Assembly (NCBI RefSeq): GCF_017355785.1
Contig: NZ_JAFEWE010000001.1
Coordinates: forward strand, 124,001-188,000
DNA from: Desertivirga arenae
GTDB taxonomy: Bacteria; Bacteroidota; Bacteroidia; Sphingobacteriales; Sphingobacteriaceae
Reading direction: 5' to 3'
Length of the DNA stretch: 64,000 nucleotides
Below the pieces are notes generated by a model, which did no database searches, was not told the DNA's origin, and was given only the letters and a program-made list of their open reading frames with translations. The position numbers and the translations under genes were made by a program. Below are positions 44,518 through 54,188 of the stretch, piece by piece (position 1 is the first letter of the stretch; the number at the start of each line of letters is the position of its first letter).

Positions 44518-46299
44518 ATGAACTTTAAAGAAAAGTTAGCCGCTATCCGGTCTTTAATGTCAGAACAGGATATAAATGCTTATATCATTCCTTCTTCCGA
44601 CTCACATATTAGCGAGTACGTACCTGAATATTATAAGATACTAGCTTTCGCATCGGGCTTTACCGGCTCTGCCGGTACCCTGGTTATTACCCGGGAATTC
44701 GCCGGTCTATGGGCAGATTTCCGCTACTTCGTCCAGGCGGAAGAACAATTAAAAGACAGCGGTTACGAGTTGGTAAAGTTAAAAGTTCAGCACACTCCAG
44801 AATATATTCAATGGCTATATCAGGAACTCCCTGAAAATGCAAAGGTGGGATTCGACTTCAGCCTCCTTTCGATGCAGATAGCTTATCAACTGAGAACAGA
44901 ATTGTCTTATAAGAACATTTCCATAAACGATTGTGATTTCATCTCTCCTATATGGGTTGACCGCCCCGCCTTACCAGCTCAGAAGGCTACTCTGCTTGAG
45001 GAAATCGCGTGCGGACTATCAGTTGCTGAAAAACTAAAACATGTAAGGTCTGCAATGAAAGCATCTAAGTGCAATCTCCATTTTATTTCTTCCCTGGATG
45101 ACATTGCCTGGCTCTTCAATATTAGAGGTAATGACGTAAACTTCAATCCTGTGGTTCTAAGTTATGCTATGATAGGTACCGAAAGCTGTGCTCTTTTTAT
45201 AGATAAAGAAAAACTTAGCGAAAACTCAATCAGCAGCCTCCACATTCAGGGGGTACAGGTAGAGCCTTACGAAGAAGTTTATGGCCAGATCAACCAGCTA
45301 ACGTCGGATTCTACAGTCTTAATAGATGATAAAAGAAATGCGTATAAGATCCTGACTTCAATTTCCACTTCTGCCAGGATAATTAAGGAAACCAATCCCA
45401 GCACCTTGCTCAAGGCGATTAAGAATCGTACCGAGATTGAAAACATGCAGCAGGCGATGATAAAGGATGGTGTTGCACTAACCCGCTTCTTCAAATGGTT
45501 ATATGAAACCTTGGGTAAAGAGGAAATTACTGAAATCACGGCATCAGAAAAAGTAAAATACTTCCGGGAACAAAATGAAGGATTTGCGGGTGTGAGCTTC
45601 GCTTCAATCGCTGGTTACCAAGCTCATGCAGCCTTACCCCACTATTGCCCTACACCACAGACTGACCTTGCACTTGAACAGAGAGGTCTGTTTTTGTTAG
45701 ACTCGGGGGGACAGTATTATTACGGCACCACAGACATTACCCGTACCGTTTCTTTGGGAGAAAACACCCTGGAAGAAAAACGTGATTATACACTCGTACT
45801 TGCTGCGCTTATTTCTGGCTCAGATGCAAGCTTTCCGAAGGGAACCCGAGGTTACCAGATAGACGCAATTTGCAGAAAGCCATTATGGGAAAATAAGATA
45901 AATTATGGCCACGGTACCGGGCACGGCGTAGGGTACTTTTTGAACGTCCACGAAGGGCCACAAAATATAGGCCCCGCTAATGCCCCCTTTGCTGTAGAGG
46001 AAGGTATGATCACCTCTATAGAACCCGGAATTTACCGGCCAGGAAAACACGGGGTGAGGATTGAAAACCTGGTATTAACAGTTGCTGACGGTAGCAGTGA
46101 ATTCGGAGAGTTTTTAAAATTTGAAACTATTACTCTTTGCTATATCGATACATCTTTAATCCTTACAGACTTGCTTGATGAACAACAGATAAAATGGTTG
46201 AATGACTATAATGAGTTCGTCTATTTAAAATTACAACCCTATTTGGAGCCTGAGGAAGCAGAGTGGCTTAAAGAAAAATGCGAAAAGTTGGAAGCTTAA
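44518..46299 (+). CDS. Aminopeptidase P, long eukaryotic-like M24B form
   Basis: A 593-residue cytoplasmic metallopeptidase with the three-domain plan of XPNPEP1: two creatinase-like N-terminal domains (about 1-310), a catalytic M24 domain (about 315-535) and a short C-terminal domain with the typical tail WLKEKCEKL. Metal ligands are visible in LLDSGGQYYYGTTDITRTV (two Asp), GTGHGVGYFLNVHEGP (His) and IEPGIY / GVRIENL (two Glu). It removes the residue before a penultimate Pro. This is the second, distinct aminopeptidase P in 5 kb. Confidence 0.95.
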   Translation: MNFKEKLAAIRSLMSEQDINAYIIPSSDSHISEYVPEYYKILAFASGFTGSAGTLVITREFAGLWADFRYFVQAEEQLKDSGYELVKLKVQHTPEYIQWLYQELPENAKVGFDFSLLSMQIAYQLRTELSYKNISINDCDFISPIWVDRPALPAQKATLLEEIACGLSVAEKLKHVRSAMKASKCNLHFISSLDDIAWLFNIRGNDVNFNPVVLSYAMIGTESCALFIDKEKLSENSISSLHIQGVQVEPYEEVYGQINQLTSDSTVLIDDKRNAYKILTSISTSARIIKETNPSTLLKAIKNRTEIENMQQAMIKDGVALTRFFKWLYETLGKEEITEITASEKVKYFREQNEGFAGVSFASIAGYQAHAALPHYCPTPQTDLALEQRGLFLLDSGGQYYYGTTDITRTVSLGENTLEEKRDYTLVLAALISGSDASFPKGTRGYQIDAICRKPLWENKINYGHGTGHGVGYFLNVHEGPQNIGPANAPFAVEEGMITSIEPGIYRPGKHGVRIENLVLTVADGSSEFGEFLKFETITLCYIDTSLILTDLLDEQQIKWLNDYNEFVYLKLQPYLEPEEAEWLKEKCEKLEA

Positions 46300-46402
46300 T
46301 TAAGGCGTGTCTCTTGCAAATTCGTTAAAAAAATCAATAAAACGACAGCATAAATTAAGAAATCAGCAATACGATTGAGTAGATAGAAGGCAATACTCCT
46401 TA

Positions 46403-46430
46403 GGAAAATATGATTTCTGTCATATTTTCC
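46403..46430 (+). terminator. Hairpin after aminopeptidase P
   Basis: A perfect 11-bp, AT-rich stem (46403-46413 with 46420-46430) with a 6-base loop, about 100 bases after the stop. The T tract is short, so it may instead be a control element upstream of the AraC gene. Confidence 0.45.
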
Positions 46431-46575
46431 TTCAAACTTACCATATATTAACCAACCTTAATCACATTTTCACCACTTCGAGATACTATCTTGCATATCA
46501 CCACAAATTATCTTAGATTTAACAGTAGGTTAACCATCCGGGTTAATTTATGTATAACCATCAATTCTTGTGAGC

Positions 46576-47445
46576 ATGAAAGTACTACCGTTTACCATCC
46601 CTGTTCCCTTTGACCGGACAGTCATTATTCAGGACGAAAAGCTTCCCTATTTCTACAGTCATCTTCACCGCCACGAGGAAATTCAGGTTACCTGGGTTCA
46701 GGAAGGCGAAGGGACACTAATTGCAGGAAATAACATGCACATGTTTAATTCGGGGGAAATTTTCCTGTTGGGGGCAAACCTGCCGCATCTCTTTAAAAGC
46801 GATCCTTCATACTTTGAACTTAACAGTCAAAAAAATATTCATGCAACAACGATATTCTTCAATCCCCGTGGTAAACTCAATTCTTTATTTGATCTTCCAG
46901 AGATGAAGAACATCACCTCATTTCTGGGGAAATTTCAAAACGGGTTTAAAGTACCAGCGCAAACTGTATCGCGAGTGTCAACCAGTATTAGTTCCATGCT
47001 TAAAACTGATGGAATAGAACAATTCATGATCTTTTTAAATCTTTTAAAAGAAATGAGTGGAACCCAGGATCTGGAGCCTTTAGCAGTTAACTCTTACCCC
47101 AAATCCATAAACGACAGTGAGGGTATGAGAATAGCCAACATCTATAATTATATAATGCAGAATTATAACAAGCCTTTAACCCTGGAGGATGTAGCTGACC
47201 AAGCGTTTATGACCCCTCATGCTTTCTGCAGGTATTTCAAAAAACACACCAGGCATACACTTGTCACGTTCTTAAATAAGGTAAGGGTGAATGAAGCATG
47301 TAAAATGCTAACGAGTGGTAACTTCTCAGGCATTTCAGAAGTAGCTTACACCTGTGGTTTTAACAGCATTACAAATTTCAACAGGGTATTTAAATCTACA
47401 ACAGGATTATCGCCACGATCTTATACTGATCAGTACGTTAATTAA
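46576..47445 (+). CDS. AraC family transcriptional regulator
   Basis: A 289-residue regulator. The frame opens at GTG 46570, but the ATG at 46576 is the likelier start. The N-terminal half is a cupin ligand domain (HLHRHEEIQVTWVQEGEGTLIAG), and the C-terminal 100 residues hold two helix-turn-helix motifs (PLTLEDVADQAFMTPHAFCRYFKKHT and the family signature VAYTCGFNSITNFNRVFKSTTGLSPRSY). It converges on the hydroxyproline gene cluster, whose last gene ends 151 bases away, and is the obvious candidate regulator; regulated promoters would lie at 59-64 kb or further in. Confidence 0.93.
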   Translation: MKVLPFTIPVPFDRTVIIQDEKLPYFYSHLHRHEEIQVTWVQEGEGTLIAGNNMHMFNSGEIFLLGANLPHLFKSDPSYFELNSQKNIHATTIFFNPRGKLNSLFDLPEMKNITSFLGKFQNGFKVPAQTVSRVSTSISSMLKTDGIEQFMIFLNLLKEMSGTQDLEPLAVNSYPKSINDSEGMRIANIYNYIMQNYNKPLTLEDVADQAFMTPHAFCRYFKKHTRHTLVTFLNKVRVNEACKMLTSGNFSGISEVAYTCGFNSITNFNRVFKSTTGLSPRSYTDQYVN

Positions 47446-47542
47446 TAATAACAAAACCCGCAGGAACCGAATTCCCAAACAGGGGAGCAATTGAAGGCGG
47501 GTTCTTTAGGACAAAAAAAAAAACAAATTAGAATTCAAGTAT

Positions 47543-47578
47543 AAAGGCCGGGTGAATCCAATCACCATGGCCTTTCTT
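47543..47578. terminator. Bidirectional terminator between AraC gene and hydroxyproline cluster
   Basis: A two-part hairpin: outer 7-bp stem (47543-47549 with 47569-47575) and inner 5-bp stem (47551-47555 with 47562-47566). It lies 21 bases after the end of the minus-strand dehydrogenase gene and about 100 bases after the AraC gene. Confidence 0.75.
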
Positions 47579-47596
47579 ATAAACACTATTAATTTA

Positions 47597-48838
47597 CTAA
47601 AACCTATTGGGAGAGTAAACGGAAACATCGAGAGATGTTTTCTCCTCCTTTATCAACTCAGATACAAGTTTACCTGTGGCCGGACCAAGACTTAGCCCCA
47701 TCATGCCGTGTCCTGTTGCTACAATCAAATTGTTCAACTTTTGCGAACGGCCGATGTAAGGCAATCCGTCGGGAGAGCAGGGACGGAAGCCATACCAGAC
47801 ATTTGAAATCTCAGGAAGTTCTGGTTTTAAACCCGGAAAATAATTCCTCGTAGATTCTACAATACCCTTTACACGGTTCATGTTAACCCTGCTATTTATC
47901 TTATCAATCTCCATCGTGCCTCCTAAACGGATACTTCCGTTCATTGGAGTAACGGCAACTTTAGCCTCGCAAAGTAGCGCGGGGATATGCATACGCTTCT
48001 GAGGTTCCGGCAACATAAAAGAATATCCTTTCCCCGGCATCATCGGGATCTTCAGTCCTGCCAGAGCGGCAACTTCAGGCGACCAGGATCCCGAGGCTAA
48101 TACATAGTAGTCGGCCGTAAAATGTTCATCTCCGGAATAGATACCCAGAATTTTCCCCTCTCCGGTTTTAATTCGTGTAATTGCCTTATTCCTTGCGAAC
48201 TTCACTCCTGAAGCTTCCAGCCGCGAGATAAGCATCGACATTAGTACATAAGGATACAAGTGCGCGTCACACTTGTAATGAACCGCTCCTTTTATATCCA
48301 CTTCTAAACCAGGCTGCAGATCTTTGCATTCCTTAGCTGAAAGCTGCTGGACATCCAGTCCTAACGAACGCGCCTTTTCTGCCAAATGCAGCTCCTCCTC
48401 CTCCGTCTTTGCCGTTTTATACATCATTAGGATACCATTCTCCTGCAAGCCAAAATCACCTAAATCCCGCTCAATATCCTCAAACAAGGCTTTACTTAAT
48501 AAGGATATGTCACGTAGAGGAATCGCAGCTCTTTCAGCTTTTTCAGAGGTAGCGTTCTGCATAAACTTCAAGCCCCAGGAAAATAAGCCGGCATTTAAAG
48601 AAGGTCGCACATAAAAAGGACTCTTACTGTTGAACATCCATCGTATACCCTTCTCTATCATTCCTGGGGCCGCAAGTGGGACAAAATGACTGGGTACAAT
48701 CATTCCTGCATTTCCGTAAGAACAATTGTCCGAGAGGTCGGATTTATCAATTATGGTTACTTCGTAACCCGACTTTTGCAAATACCAGGCAGATGTTAGA
48801 CCTATTATCCCGCCGCCTATTATAATTACTCTGGACAT
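47597..48838 (-). CDS. FAD-dependent D-amino acid (cis-4-hydroxy-D-proline) dehydrogenase
   Basis: A 413-residue DAO-family flavoprotein. The ADP-binding motif IIGGGIIGLTSAWYL lies at residues 5-19, followed by the Asp/Lys of strand 2 (VTIIDKS), and the C-terminal FAD segment reads NLIVATGHGMMGLSLGPATG. Members of this group oxidise D-amino acids such as D-alanine or D-hydroxyproline and pass electrons to the respiratory chain. Its position 30 bases after the hydroxyproline epimerase makes cis-4-hydroxy-D-proline the likely substrate, giving 1-pyrroline-4-hydroxy-2-carboxylate. It is the last gene of the cluster. Confidence 0.88.
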   Translation of the reverse strand: MSRVIIIGGGIIGLTSAWYLQKSGYEVTIIDKSDLSDNCSYGNAGMIVPSHFVPLAAPGMIEKGIRWMFNSKSPFYVRPSLNAGLFSWGLKFMQNATSEKAERAAIPLRDISLLSKALFEDIERDLGDFGLQENGILMMYKTAKTEEEELHLAEKARSLGLDVQQLSAKECKDLQPGLEVDIKGAVHYKCDAHLYPYVLMSMLISRLEASGVKFARNKAITRIKTGEGKILGIYSGDEHFTADYYVLASGSWSPEVAALAGLKIPMMPGKGYSFMLPEPQKRMHIPALLCEAKVAVTPMNGSIRLGGTMEIDKINSRVNMNRVKGIVESTRNYFPGLKPELPEISNVWYGFRPCSPDGLPYIGRSQKLNNLIVATGHGMMGLSLGPATGKLVSELIKEEKTSLDVSVYSPNRF

Positions 48839-48868
48839 ACTAATCCTTAAAAAACATTAATGATATAC

Positions 48869-49870
48869 TTAAATTACCTGAAAGCCTTCTGCATAAGGAT
48901 CCTCTTCATCAATCTTAATCGTATTATAGCCATAAACCCTTGCCCAGCCTTCAATGCTCGGAATTATCGCTTTCTTTCCGTTGAGCTCAACCACATCTTC
49001 AACCTTGCCGATAAACTGGCTTCCAATAATACTTTCGTGAATGAACATGTCACCTTTTTTCAACTTCCCTTTTGCAAACCATTGCGCCATCCGTGCAGAT
49101 GTACCCGTTCCACAGGGCGACCTGTCTATAGCCTTATCTCCATAAAAGACTGCATTTCTTGCGGTGGCCTCTTCTGAAATAGTTTTTCCAGCCCATAGGA
49201 TATGCGAACAACCGTTAATAGTGGGATTTTGAGGATGAACGAAAGTATACTTCTCATTAATTCGCTTACGGAGTGTTCTACTCCAGGATATCAATTGATC
49301 CGCCGAATGATTCTCGATCCCTTTGAAATTTTCCTGGGGGTCAACAATGGCATAAAAATTCCCTCCGTAAGATACATCAACACGAAGCAAACCAAGATCA
49401 GGGCATTCCACTTCGAGATTTTCAGCAGCAAGAAACGAAGCTACATTTGTCAGTTTAACTGATTTAACCTTTCGTCCTTCCTGCCTGTACTCAATCAGAA
49501 CAAGACCCGCCGGAGCTTCCATGCGGATTATTCCGGGTACTTTCGGTGTGATAAGTCCTTCCTCTACTGCTATGGTAATTGTTCCAATAGTACCATGTCC
49601 GCACATCGGCAAACAACCACTCGTTTCGATAAACAAAACAGCAACATCATTTTCAGGATCATGGGGCGGATAAAGTATACTACCCGACATCATATCGTGC
49701 CCCCGGGGCTCATACATCAGGCCTTTCCTTATCCAATCGTATTCTTTCAAAAAATGCTGCCTTTTCTCGCTCATATTCTCCCCTGACAGATTCGGCCCAC
49801 CCCCTGCCACCAGGCGTACAGGATTGCCACAGGTATGAGCATCAATACAAAAAAAAGTTTTATTCCGCAT
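48869..49870 (-). CDS. 4-hydroxyproline 2-epimerase (proline racemase family)
   Basis: A 333-residue cofactor-independent epimerase. Both catalytic Cys are present: C90 in LPMCGHGTIG and C253 in RSPCGTGTSARMA; enzymes with Thr in place of the first Cys are dehydratases, so this one is an epimerase/racemase. In the genomic setting of a DHDPS-like deaminase, semialdehyde dehydrogenase and D-amino-acid dehydrogenase it converts trans-4-hydroxy-L-proline to cis-4-hydroxy-D-proline, the first step of the oxidative route. It starts 1 base after the dehydrogenase stop. Proline racemase is the less likely alternative. Confidence 0.93.
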   Translation of the reverse strand: MRNKTFFCIDAHTCGNPVRLVAGGGPNLSGENMSEKRQHFLKEYDWIRKGLMYEPRGHDMMSGSILYPPHDPENDVAVLFIETSGCLPMCGHGTIGTITIAVEEGLITPKVPGIIRMEAPAGLVLIEYRQEGRKVKSVKLTNVASFLAAENLEVECPDLGLLRVDVSYGGNFYAIVDPQENFKGIENHSADQLISWSRTLRKRINEKYTFVHPQNPTINGCSHILWAGKTISEEATARNAVFYGDKAIDRSPCGTGTSARMAQWFAKGKLKKGDMFIHESIIGSQFIGKVEDVVELNGKKAIIPSIEGWARVYGYNTIKIDEEDPYAEGFQVI

Positions 49871-49871
49871 A

Positions 49872-51452
49872 TTAGTCTTTAGTCCAAAGCTTATTTTTCA
49901 ATCGCCAAATATTCAAGGGATTGCCATCTTGCAACTCTTCCGGCAGGAGATCATGTTCCCAGCTCTGCCAACAGACCGGACGAACAAAGCGCCTAATAGC
50001 AGTTGCTCCAACCGAAGTGAATCTGCTGTCTGTAGTGGATGGAAAAGGTCCGCCATGCTGCATTGCGTGGCATACCTCTACCCCTGTCGGAACTCCGTTC
50101 ATCAGCACCCTGCCGGCAATTTCACTTGCTTTGTCTAAGATAGAACTATAATTGTGAGTTCCGCCGGAACCTGTCATTATGGAAACCGTAAGCTGCCCGC
50201 CAACAGAATCTAACACTGTCTCTATTTCTGACGTTTCCTTTACCGTAACCAGTAAAGACCAGGGACCAAACACTTCTTCCCTAAGTTCCCTGTTTTGTAA
50301 AAACTCGCCCGAGGATATCTCAGCTACAGTTGCTAAAGCCTGGTTCCTGGCACTCTGATTTAATTTATCAGATTTGCTCAGTAATTTAACTCCTTCCTGC
50401 TCCAGCATCTTGCCTAAAAGCGAGTGATAATTTCTACAGATACCCTCCGTGAGCATAGTGGAGGATTCAGAATCAGTTACTGCCTTTTGCAATGCAGCTT
50501 TAAAACGTTCTAATGCAGGAGATTCAATTCCAATAAGCAATCCTGGATTAGTGCAGAATTGCCCGACACCAAGTGTTATGGATGCAGCATATTCTTCAGC
50601 AATTTGTTCAGCTCTTTCCTCTAAAGCTTCAGGTAACAGAATTACCGGATTAATGCTACTCATTTCCGCGAAAACCGGAATGGGTTGTGTGCGTTGTGCA
50701 GCTAATTTACTTAAAGCGATACCGCCGTTAAACGAACCGGTAAAAGCGACAGCTTTAGCTACCGGGTGCTTAACAAGCATCCCACCAATTTCATGTCCCC
50801 CTCCGTAAACAAGGGAAAAGATACCTGCAGGCATTTCAGTCTTTTCCGCTGCCTTTACTATCGCAGCACCTACAAGGGCACTTGTACCCGGATGAGCAGG
50901 ATGAGCTTTAACAATTACAGGACATCCGGCTGCAAAGGCGGAAGCAGTATCCCCGCCCGCAACAGAAAAAGCCAGAGGAAAATTACTGGACCCGAAAACC
51001 ACCACCGGCCCGATCGGCACTAACATCCGCCGTAGATCCACACGGGCAACAGGCTGACGATCAGGCAAAGCAGAATCAATAATTGCTTCAACCCAGGAAC
51101 CTTCCTCTACCTGATCGGCAAACATATTCAATTGGGCGATAGTTCGGCCTCTTTCCCCTTGCAGCCTTGCAACCGGAAGTCCGCTCTCTTCACCAGCCCT
51201 TTTAATCAGATCATCACCAAGAGCTAAAATCTCTTCACCTACTGCACGGAGGAATGCAGCTTTTTTAGATTTGCCGATACTTCTAAAAACAGAAAAAGCC
51301 GCATTTGCTGAATCAAAAGCGGCGTTAATCTGATTGGAGTCGGCCTGGTAAAATTCTCCATCAAGCTCCAGGCCTGTAAAAGGATTAACAGCCCTGAAGG
51401 GACTATCAACAGACTCAACATATCTGAGTGCAATAATATTTTTAGTGTTCAT
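49872..51452 (-). CDS. 2-oxoglutarate semialdehyde dehydrogenase (NADP+-type ALDH)
   Basis: A 526-residue aldehyde dehydrogenase. The open frame extends to 51503, but the ATG at 51452 gives the natural N terminus (MNTKNIIALRY). The ALDH catalytic Cys lies in GVGQFCTNPG, the Glu in PVFAEMSSINP, and the Rossmann loop in AFTGSFNGG; GSSNFPLAFSVAGGDTASAFAAGCPV is typical of the ketoglutarate semialdehyde group. It performs the last step of hydroxyproline degradation, making 2-oxoglutarate. It abuts the epimerase gene. Confidence 0.92.
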   Translation of the reverse strand: MNTKNIIALRYVESVDSPFRAVNPFTGLELDGEFYQADSNQINAAFDSANAAFSVFRSIGKSKKAAFLRAVGEEILALGDDLIKRAGEESGLPVARLQGERGRTIAQLNMFADQVEEGSWVEAIIDSALPDRQPVARVDLRRMLVPIGPVVVFGSSNFPLAFSVAGGDTASAFAAGCPVIVKAHPAHPGTSALVGAAIVKAAEKTEMPAGIFSLVYGGGHEIGGMLVKHPVAKAVAFTGSFNGGIALSKLAAQRTQPIPVFAEMSSINPVILLPEALEERAEQIAEEYAASITLGVGQFCTNPGLLIGIESPALERFKAALQKAVTDSESSTMLTEGICRNYHSLLGKMLEQEGVKLLSKSDKLNQSARNQALATVAEISSGEFLQNRELREEVFGPWSLLVTVKETSEIETVLDSVGGQLTVSIMTGSGGTHNYSSILDKASEIAGRVLMNGVPTGVEVCHAMQHGGPFPSTTDSRFTSVGATAIRRFVRPVCWQSWEHDLLPEELQDGNPLNIWRLKNKLWTKD

Positions 51453-51525
51453 GTGTGTTTTTAAGGTTGTTGAAATGTCTGGCATCTTTACTACGCCAGA
51501 CACTTCCTTTTGTTGAGGCGATCAA

Positions 51526-52461
51526 TTATGCCAAAACTGTTTCTCTTCGTCCCCAGCTTCCTTCAGGTAATTCTGGTCTTGTAGCTAAAGAATCCTCAAT
51601 CACTTTAATCACACGTTCACGGTTCTTACCGCTAAGTGGAAGGCGGGGCGCTCGCACATTTTCTGTTCCTAATTCTGTGTAAACCTCCGCTAACTTGATG
51701 TTCTGAACAAGTTTTGGATCAATATCAAGCTCAAGCAAAGGAAGGAACCAGCGATAAATGCTCAAGGCCTCTTCATAGCGACCTGCTTTGGCAAGGCGAT
51801 AAATAGCAACCGTTTCCTTAGGGAAAGCATCAACCAAACCTGCAACCCAACCATCAGCTCCCATAAACAAACTCTCCAGGGCTAAGGGATCAACCCCGCA
51901 AAGAATTTTAAAACGATCCCCAAAGCGGTTAATCATTCTGGTTACATTGCTGATATCCCGGGTAGATTCTTTTACTGCCTGAATGTTATCGAACTTAGAC
52001 AATTCGGCAAACATGTCTAAAGTAACTGTAGTCTTATAATCAACAGGGTTATTATATATAATAATAGGTAAGGGAGTACGTTCGGCTATAGTTGCAAAAT
52101 ATTGAATGGTTTCCTCCACACTTGAAGAATAGCGTAGTGGGGGTAAGATCATGAGGCCACTTGCTCCCTTTTCAAGAGCCTTTTCAGCCAGATATACTGC
52201 AACCTTGGTAGATTGCTCTGCAATGCTGAATATTACCGGAACTTTACCATTTACATATTTTACTGTGTGCTCTGTTAAATCAAGTTTCTCCTGATCAGAA
52301 AGCGTGCTTGCTTCACCCAAAGAACCACTTACAATTATTCCATCAACACCAGCATCCAACTGACCTTGTAATCCCTTTTCGTAAGCTTCGTAATCTATTT
52401 CATCGTTCTCATTAAACTTTGTTGTAATTGCCGGGTAAACCCCTTTCCAGGTAACATTCAT
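51526..52461 (-). CDS. DHDPS-family 1-pyrroline-4-hydroxy-2-carboxylate deaminase
   Basis: A 311-residue (beta/alpha)8 aldolase-fold enzyme of the dihydrodipicolinate synthase family. The open frame runs to 52533, but the conserved start MNVTWKGVYPAI lies at 52461. The Schiff-base Lys is in IQAVKESTRDIS and the catalytic Tyr in IIYNNPVDYKT; the GSLGEASTLS segment is the carboxylate loop. In this gene company it is the deaminase that turns the pyrroline into 2-oxoglutarate semialdehyde with release of ammonia. DapA or N-acetylneuraminate lyase are less likely given the neighbours. Confidence 0.9.
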   Translation of the reverse strand: MNVTWKGVYPAITTKFNENDEIDYEAYEKGLQGQLDAGVDGIIVSGSLGEASTLSDQEKLDLTEHTVKYVNGKVPVIFSIAEQSTKVAVYLAEKALEKGASGLMILPPLRYSSSVEETIQYFATIAERTPLPIIIYNNPVDYKTTVTLDMFAELSKFDNIQAVKESTRDISNVTRMINRFGDRFKILCGVDPLALESLFMGADGWVAGLVDAFPKETVAIYRLAKAGRYEEALSIYRWFLPLLELDIDPKLVQNIKLAEVYTELGTENVRAPRLPLSGKNRERVIKVIEDSLATRPELPEGSWGRRETVLA

Positions 52462-52564
52462 AATCTCAACTTTAATTTTATTTAATTCAAAAATACAGAC
52501 TGTGCAAACCGTGCATTTATTAGAAATTAGCACATAGTGGCTTGATTTTAACTAAATCGCAAGG

Positions 52565-53506
52565 CTAAGGTTTTCTACCTACAAAGGGCAGATTAACAGT
52601 TAAAACATAGGTTCCGGGACCATTGATATAAAACTCGAAAGCAACATTTGCATTCCTGTTAATATCCACAAAACGCCCTGGCACTCTATAGTAGGATAAA
52701 AATCCATTTGTAGAGGTTAAGAAGGGGAACGGGAACTTTTTAGGAAATTTGTAGACTAAAGCTGTATCTGTTCTTTCTTCCGGATAGTAGGGGTTCATCT
52801 TAGCCAGATTTCCTCTATCGCCCCGGTGAACTACTTCTCCATTTTTAGGATTGAACACATTTCCGTTGCGATCAACAAATTTCAGTATTATTTTATCTTC
52901 TCCACTAGGCACCCGGCGCACGTTCACGCTTGTTTCTGCATTAATAAAACCGTCTTCGCTGCCCAAATTAGAATGGCTCGCAAAAGGAGCCCCCTGAAAC
53001 CGGTAGCTCTCCATCGGGACCAGATGAATGTCTATAGCATTCCGGAGTATCCGTGTCCCCTTAAGGTTTGAAACCTGCACATCCAATGTATACATTCCAG
53101 TATCTACGTTAGCTGTGGCTGGAGACAAGCCGATTCGTCCGCCAACTTCATTGACACTTAAAGCAGGAGTGGGTTTAAGCGCAATTTTTTTAAACAAGAG
53201 CTCGAGGGTAGAATCAGCATGGGTAACTTCAGACAAGTACTGGGGGACCTCATATTCCTGCGTAAATTCGGGAGCAGGTTTCCCTGTCCTTTTATTTCTC
53301 ACTTCTAAAAGTTTAACACTTGCAGGCCCGGTTCCGCCATCTAGTTCAATGGATGTTGAGGCTGTTGTTACCCCTTGCAATGCTACAAGTACTTTCGGAC
53401 GATAGTACATATAGTCACTGATATAGCCTTCTTCTGGCTTGCAAGAATATATGAACATGCTTGTGAACGAAGCAATGAACAACATTTTTTTTATCTTCCT
53501 TTGCAT
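52565..53506 (-). CDS. Outer-surface lipoprotein, DUF5007-like
   Basis: A 313-residue lipoprotein: signal peptide with lipobox ending YSC, Cys at residue 22. The mature protein is beta-rich, with two apparent Ig-like halves (about 35-150 and 155-313) and a Phe-rich C terminus. Such lipoproteins sit next to SusD genes in Bacteroidota and probably help present substrate at the surface. I believe it is the DUF5007 family, from memory. It follows the FAS1 lipoprotein by 21 bases and precedes the deaminase by about 100. Confidence 0.65.
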   Translation of the reverse strand: MQRKIKKMLFIASFTSMFIYSCKPEEGYISDYMYYRPKVLVALQGVTTASTSIELDGGTGPASVKLLEVRNKRTGKPAPEFTQEYEVPQYLSEVTHADSTLELLFKKIALKPTPALSVNEVGGRIGLSPATANVDTGMYTLDVQVSNLKGTRILRNAIDIHLVPMESYRFQGAPFASHSNLGSEDGFINAETSVNVRRVPSGEDKIILKFVDRNGNVFNPKNGEVVHRGDRGNLAKMNPYYPEERTDTALVYKFPKKFPFPFLTSTNGFLSYYRVPGRFVDINRNANVAFEFYINGPGTYVLTVNLPFVGRKP

Positions 53507-53527
53507 AAAAATATCGATGAGGGTAAA

Positions 53528-54178
53528 CTAGAATCTTATAAAAAAGTGATTGTTGCTTAAGACGTTGATAGTGGTGCCAGAGGATGTCACAATCCCTGTA
53601 GTTTGGCACTGTACTGCAATATCGGTTTGATTTGGAGGAGGAGGTACCCCCACAACATCCCGGCTTCCTTTAATTTTAGTAAGATATAGATAATATACCT
53701 CTGCGCCAGACCACGACTCTCCCGCCCGCGGTTGAAGAACTTTTCGATAATCGAATACTTCATTAGTGACACTTGTTATTGGGGTAGAAGTTGTTGGTGC
53801 GGTACCAAGCGAAACGTTTTCCTTAAATAAGTACTGCGCAAGGGAATCACGGGAGATCTCCTTAACAAGAGTATCCAGGGTGTAAGGGATATTTTCGTCA
53901 CGTCGCAGCTTCTTGGTGTCGATAAATCGTTTAATTGCATAGTCCGTAGGAACGAAAAATGTACCTGCAGTATTCACTTCATTCTTCATGTCTAATTTAT
54001 CGATGATCACGCAAAGGGTATCAAACAGTTTACCGGGATGTTGATTTAAATAATCAAAGGCGCTAAGAGGAGTATTTGGGGTATGAACTCCCCCATCTTG
54101 AAGATAGTCGCTCTTTTTACAACAAGTAAAAACGACCGCCGCCAGTAATATTAAAATTATATTATATAATGATTTCAT
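53528..54178 (-). CDS. FAS1 (fasciclin)-like lipoprotein
   Basis: A 216-residue lipoprotein. The frame runs to 54238 and overlaps the SusD gene; the ATG at 54178 yields a proper lipoprotein signal (MKSLYNIILILLAAVVFTCC, Cys 19-20). A FAS1-like domain spans about 35-150, with the hallmark FFVPTDYAIKRFI preceded by FDTLCVIIDKLDM and later LVKEISRDSLAQYLF. FAS1 domains mediate adhesion or ligand binding; in PULs they occur as accessory surface lipoproteins. It starts 10 bases after the SusD stop and belongs to the SusC-SusD operon. Confidence 0.75.
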   Translation of the reverse strand: MKSLYNIILILLAAVVFTCCKKSDYLQDGGVHTPNTPLSAFDYLNQHPGKLFDTLCVIIDKLDMKNEVNTAGTFFVPTDYAIKRFIDTKKLRRDENIPYTLDTLVKEISRDSLAQYLFKENVSLGTAPTTSTPITSVTNEVFDYRKVLQPRAGESWSGAEVYYLYLTKIKGSRDVVGVPPPPNQTDIAVQCQTTGIVTSSGTTINVLSNNHFFIRF

Positions 54179-54188
54179 ATACAAATGA

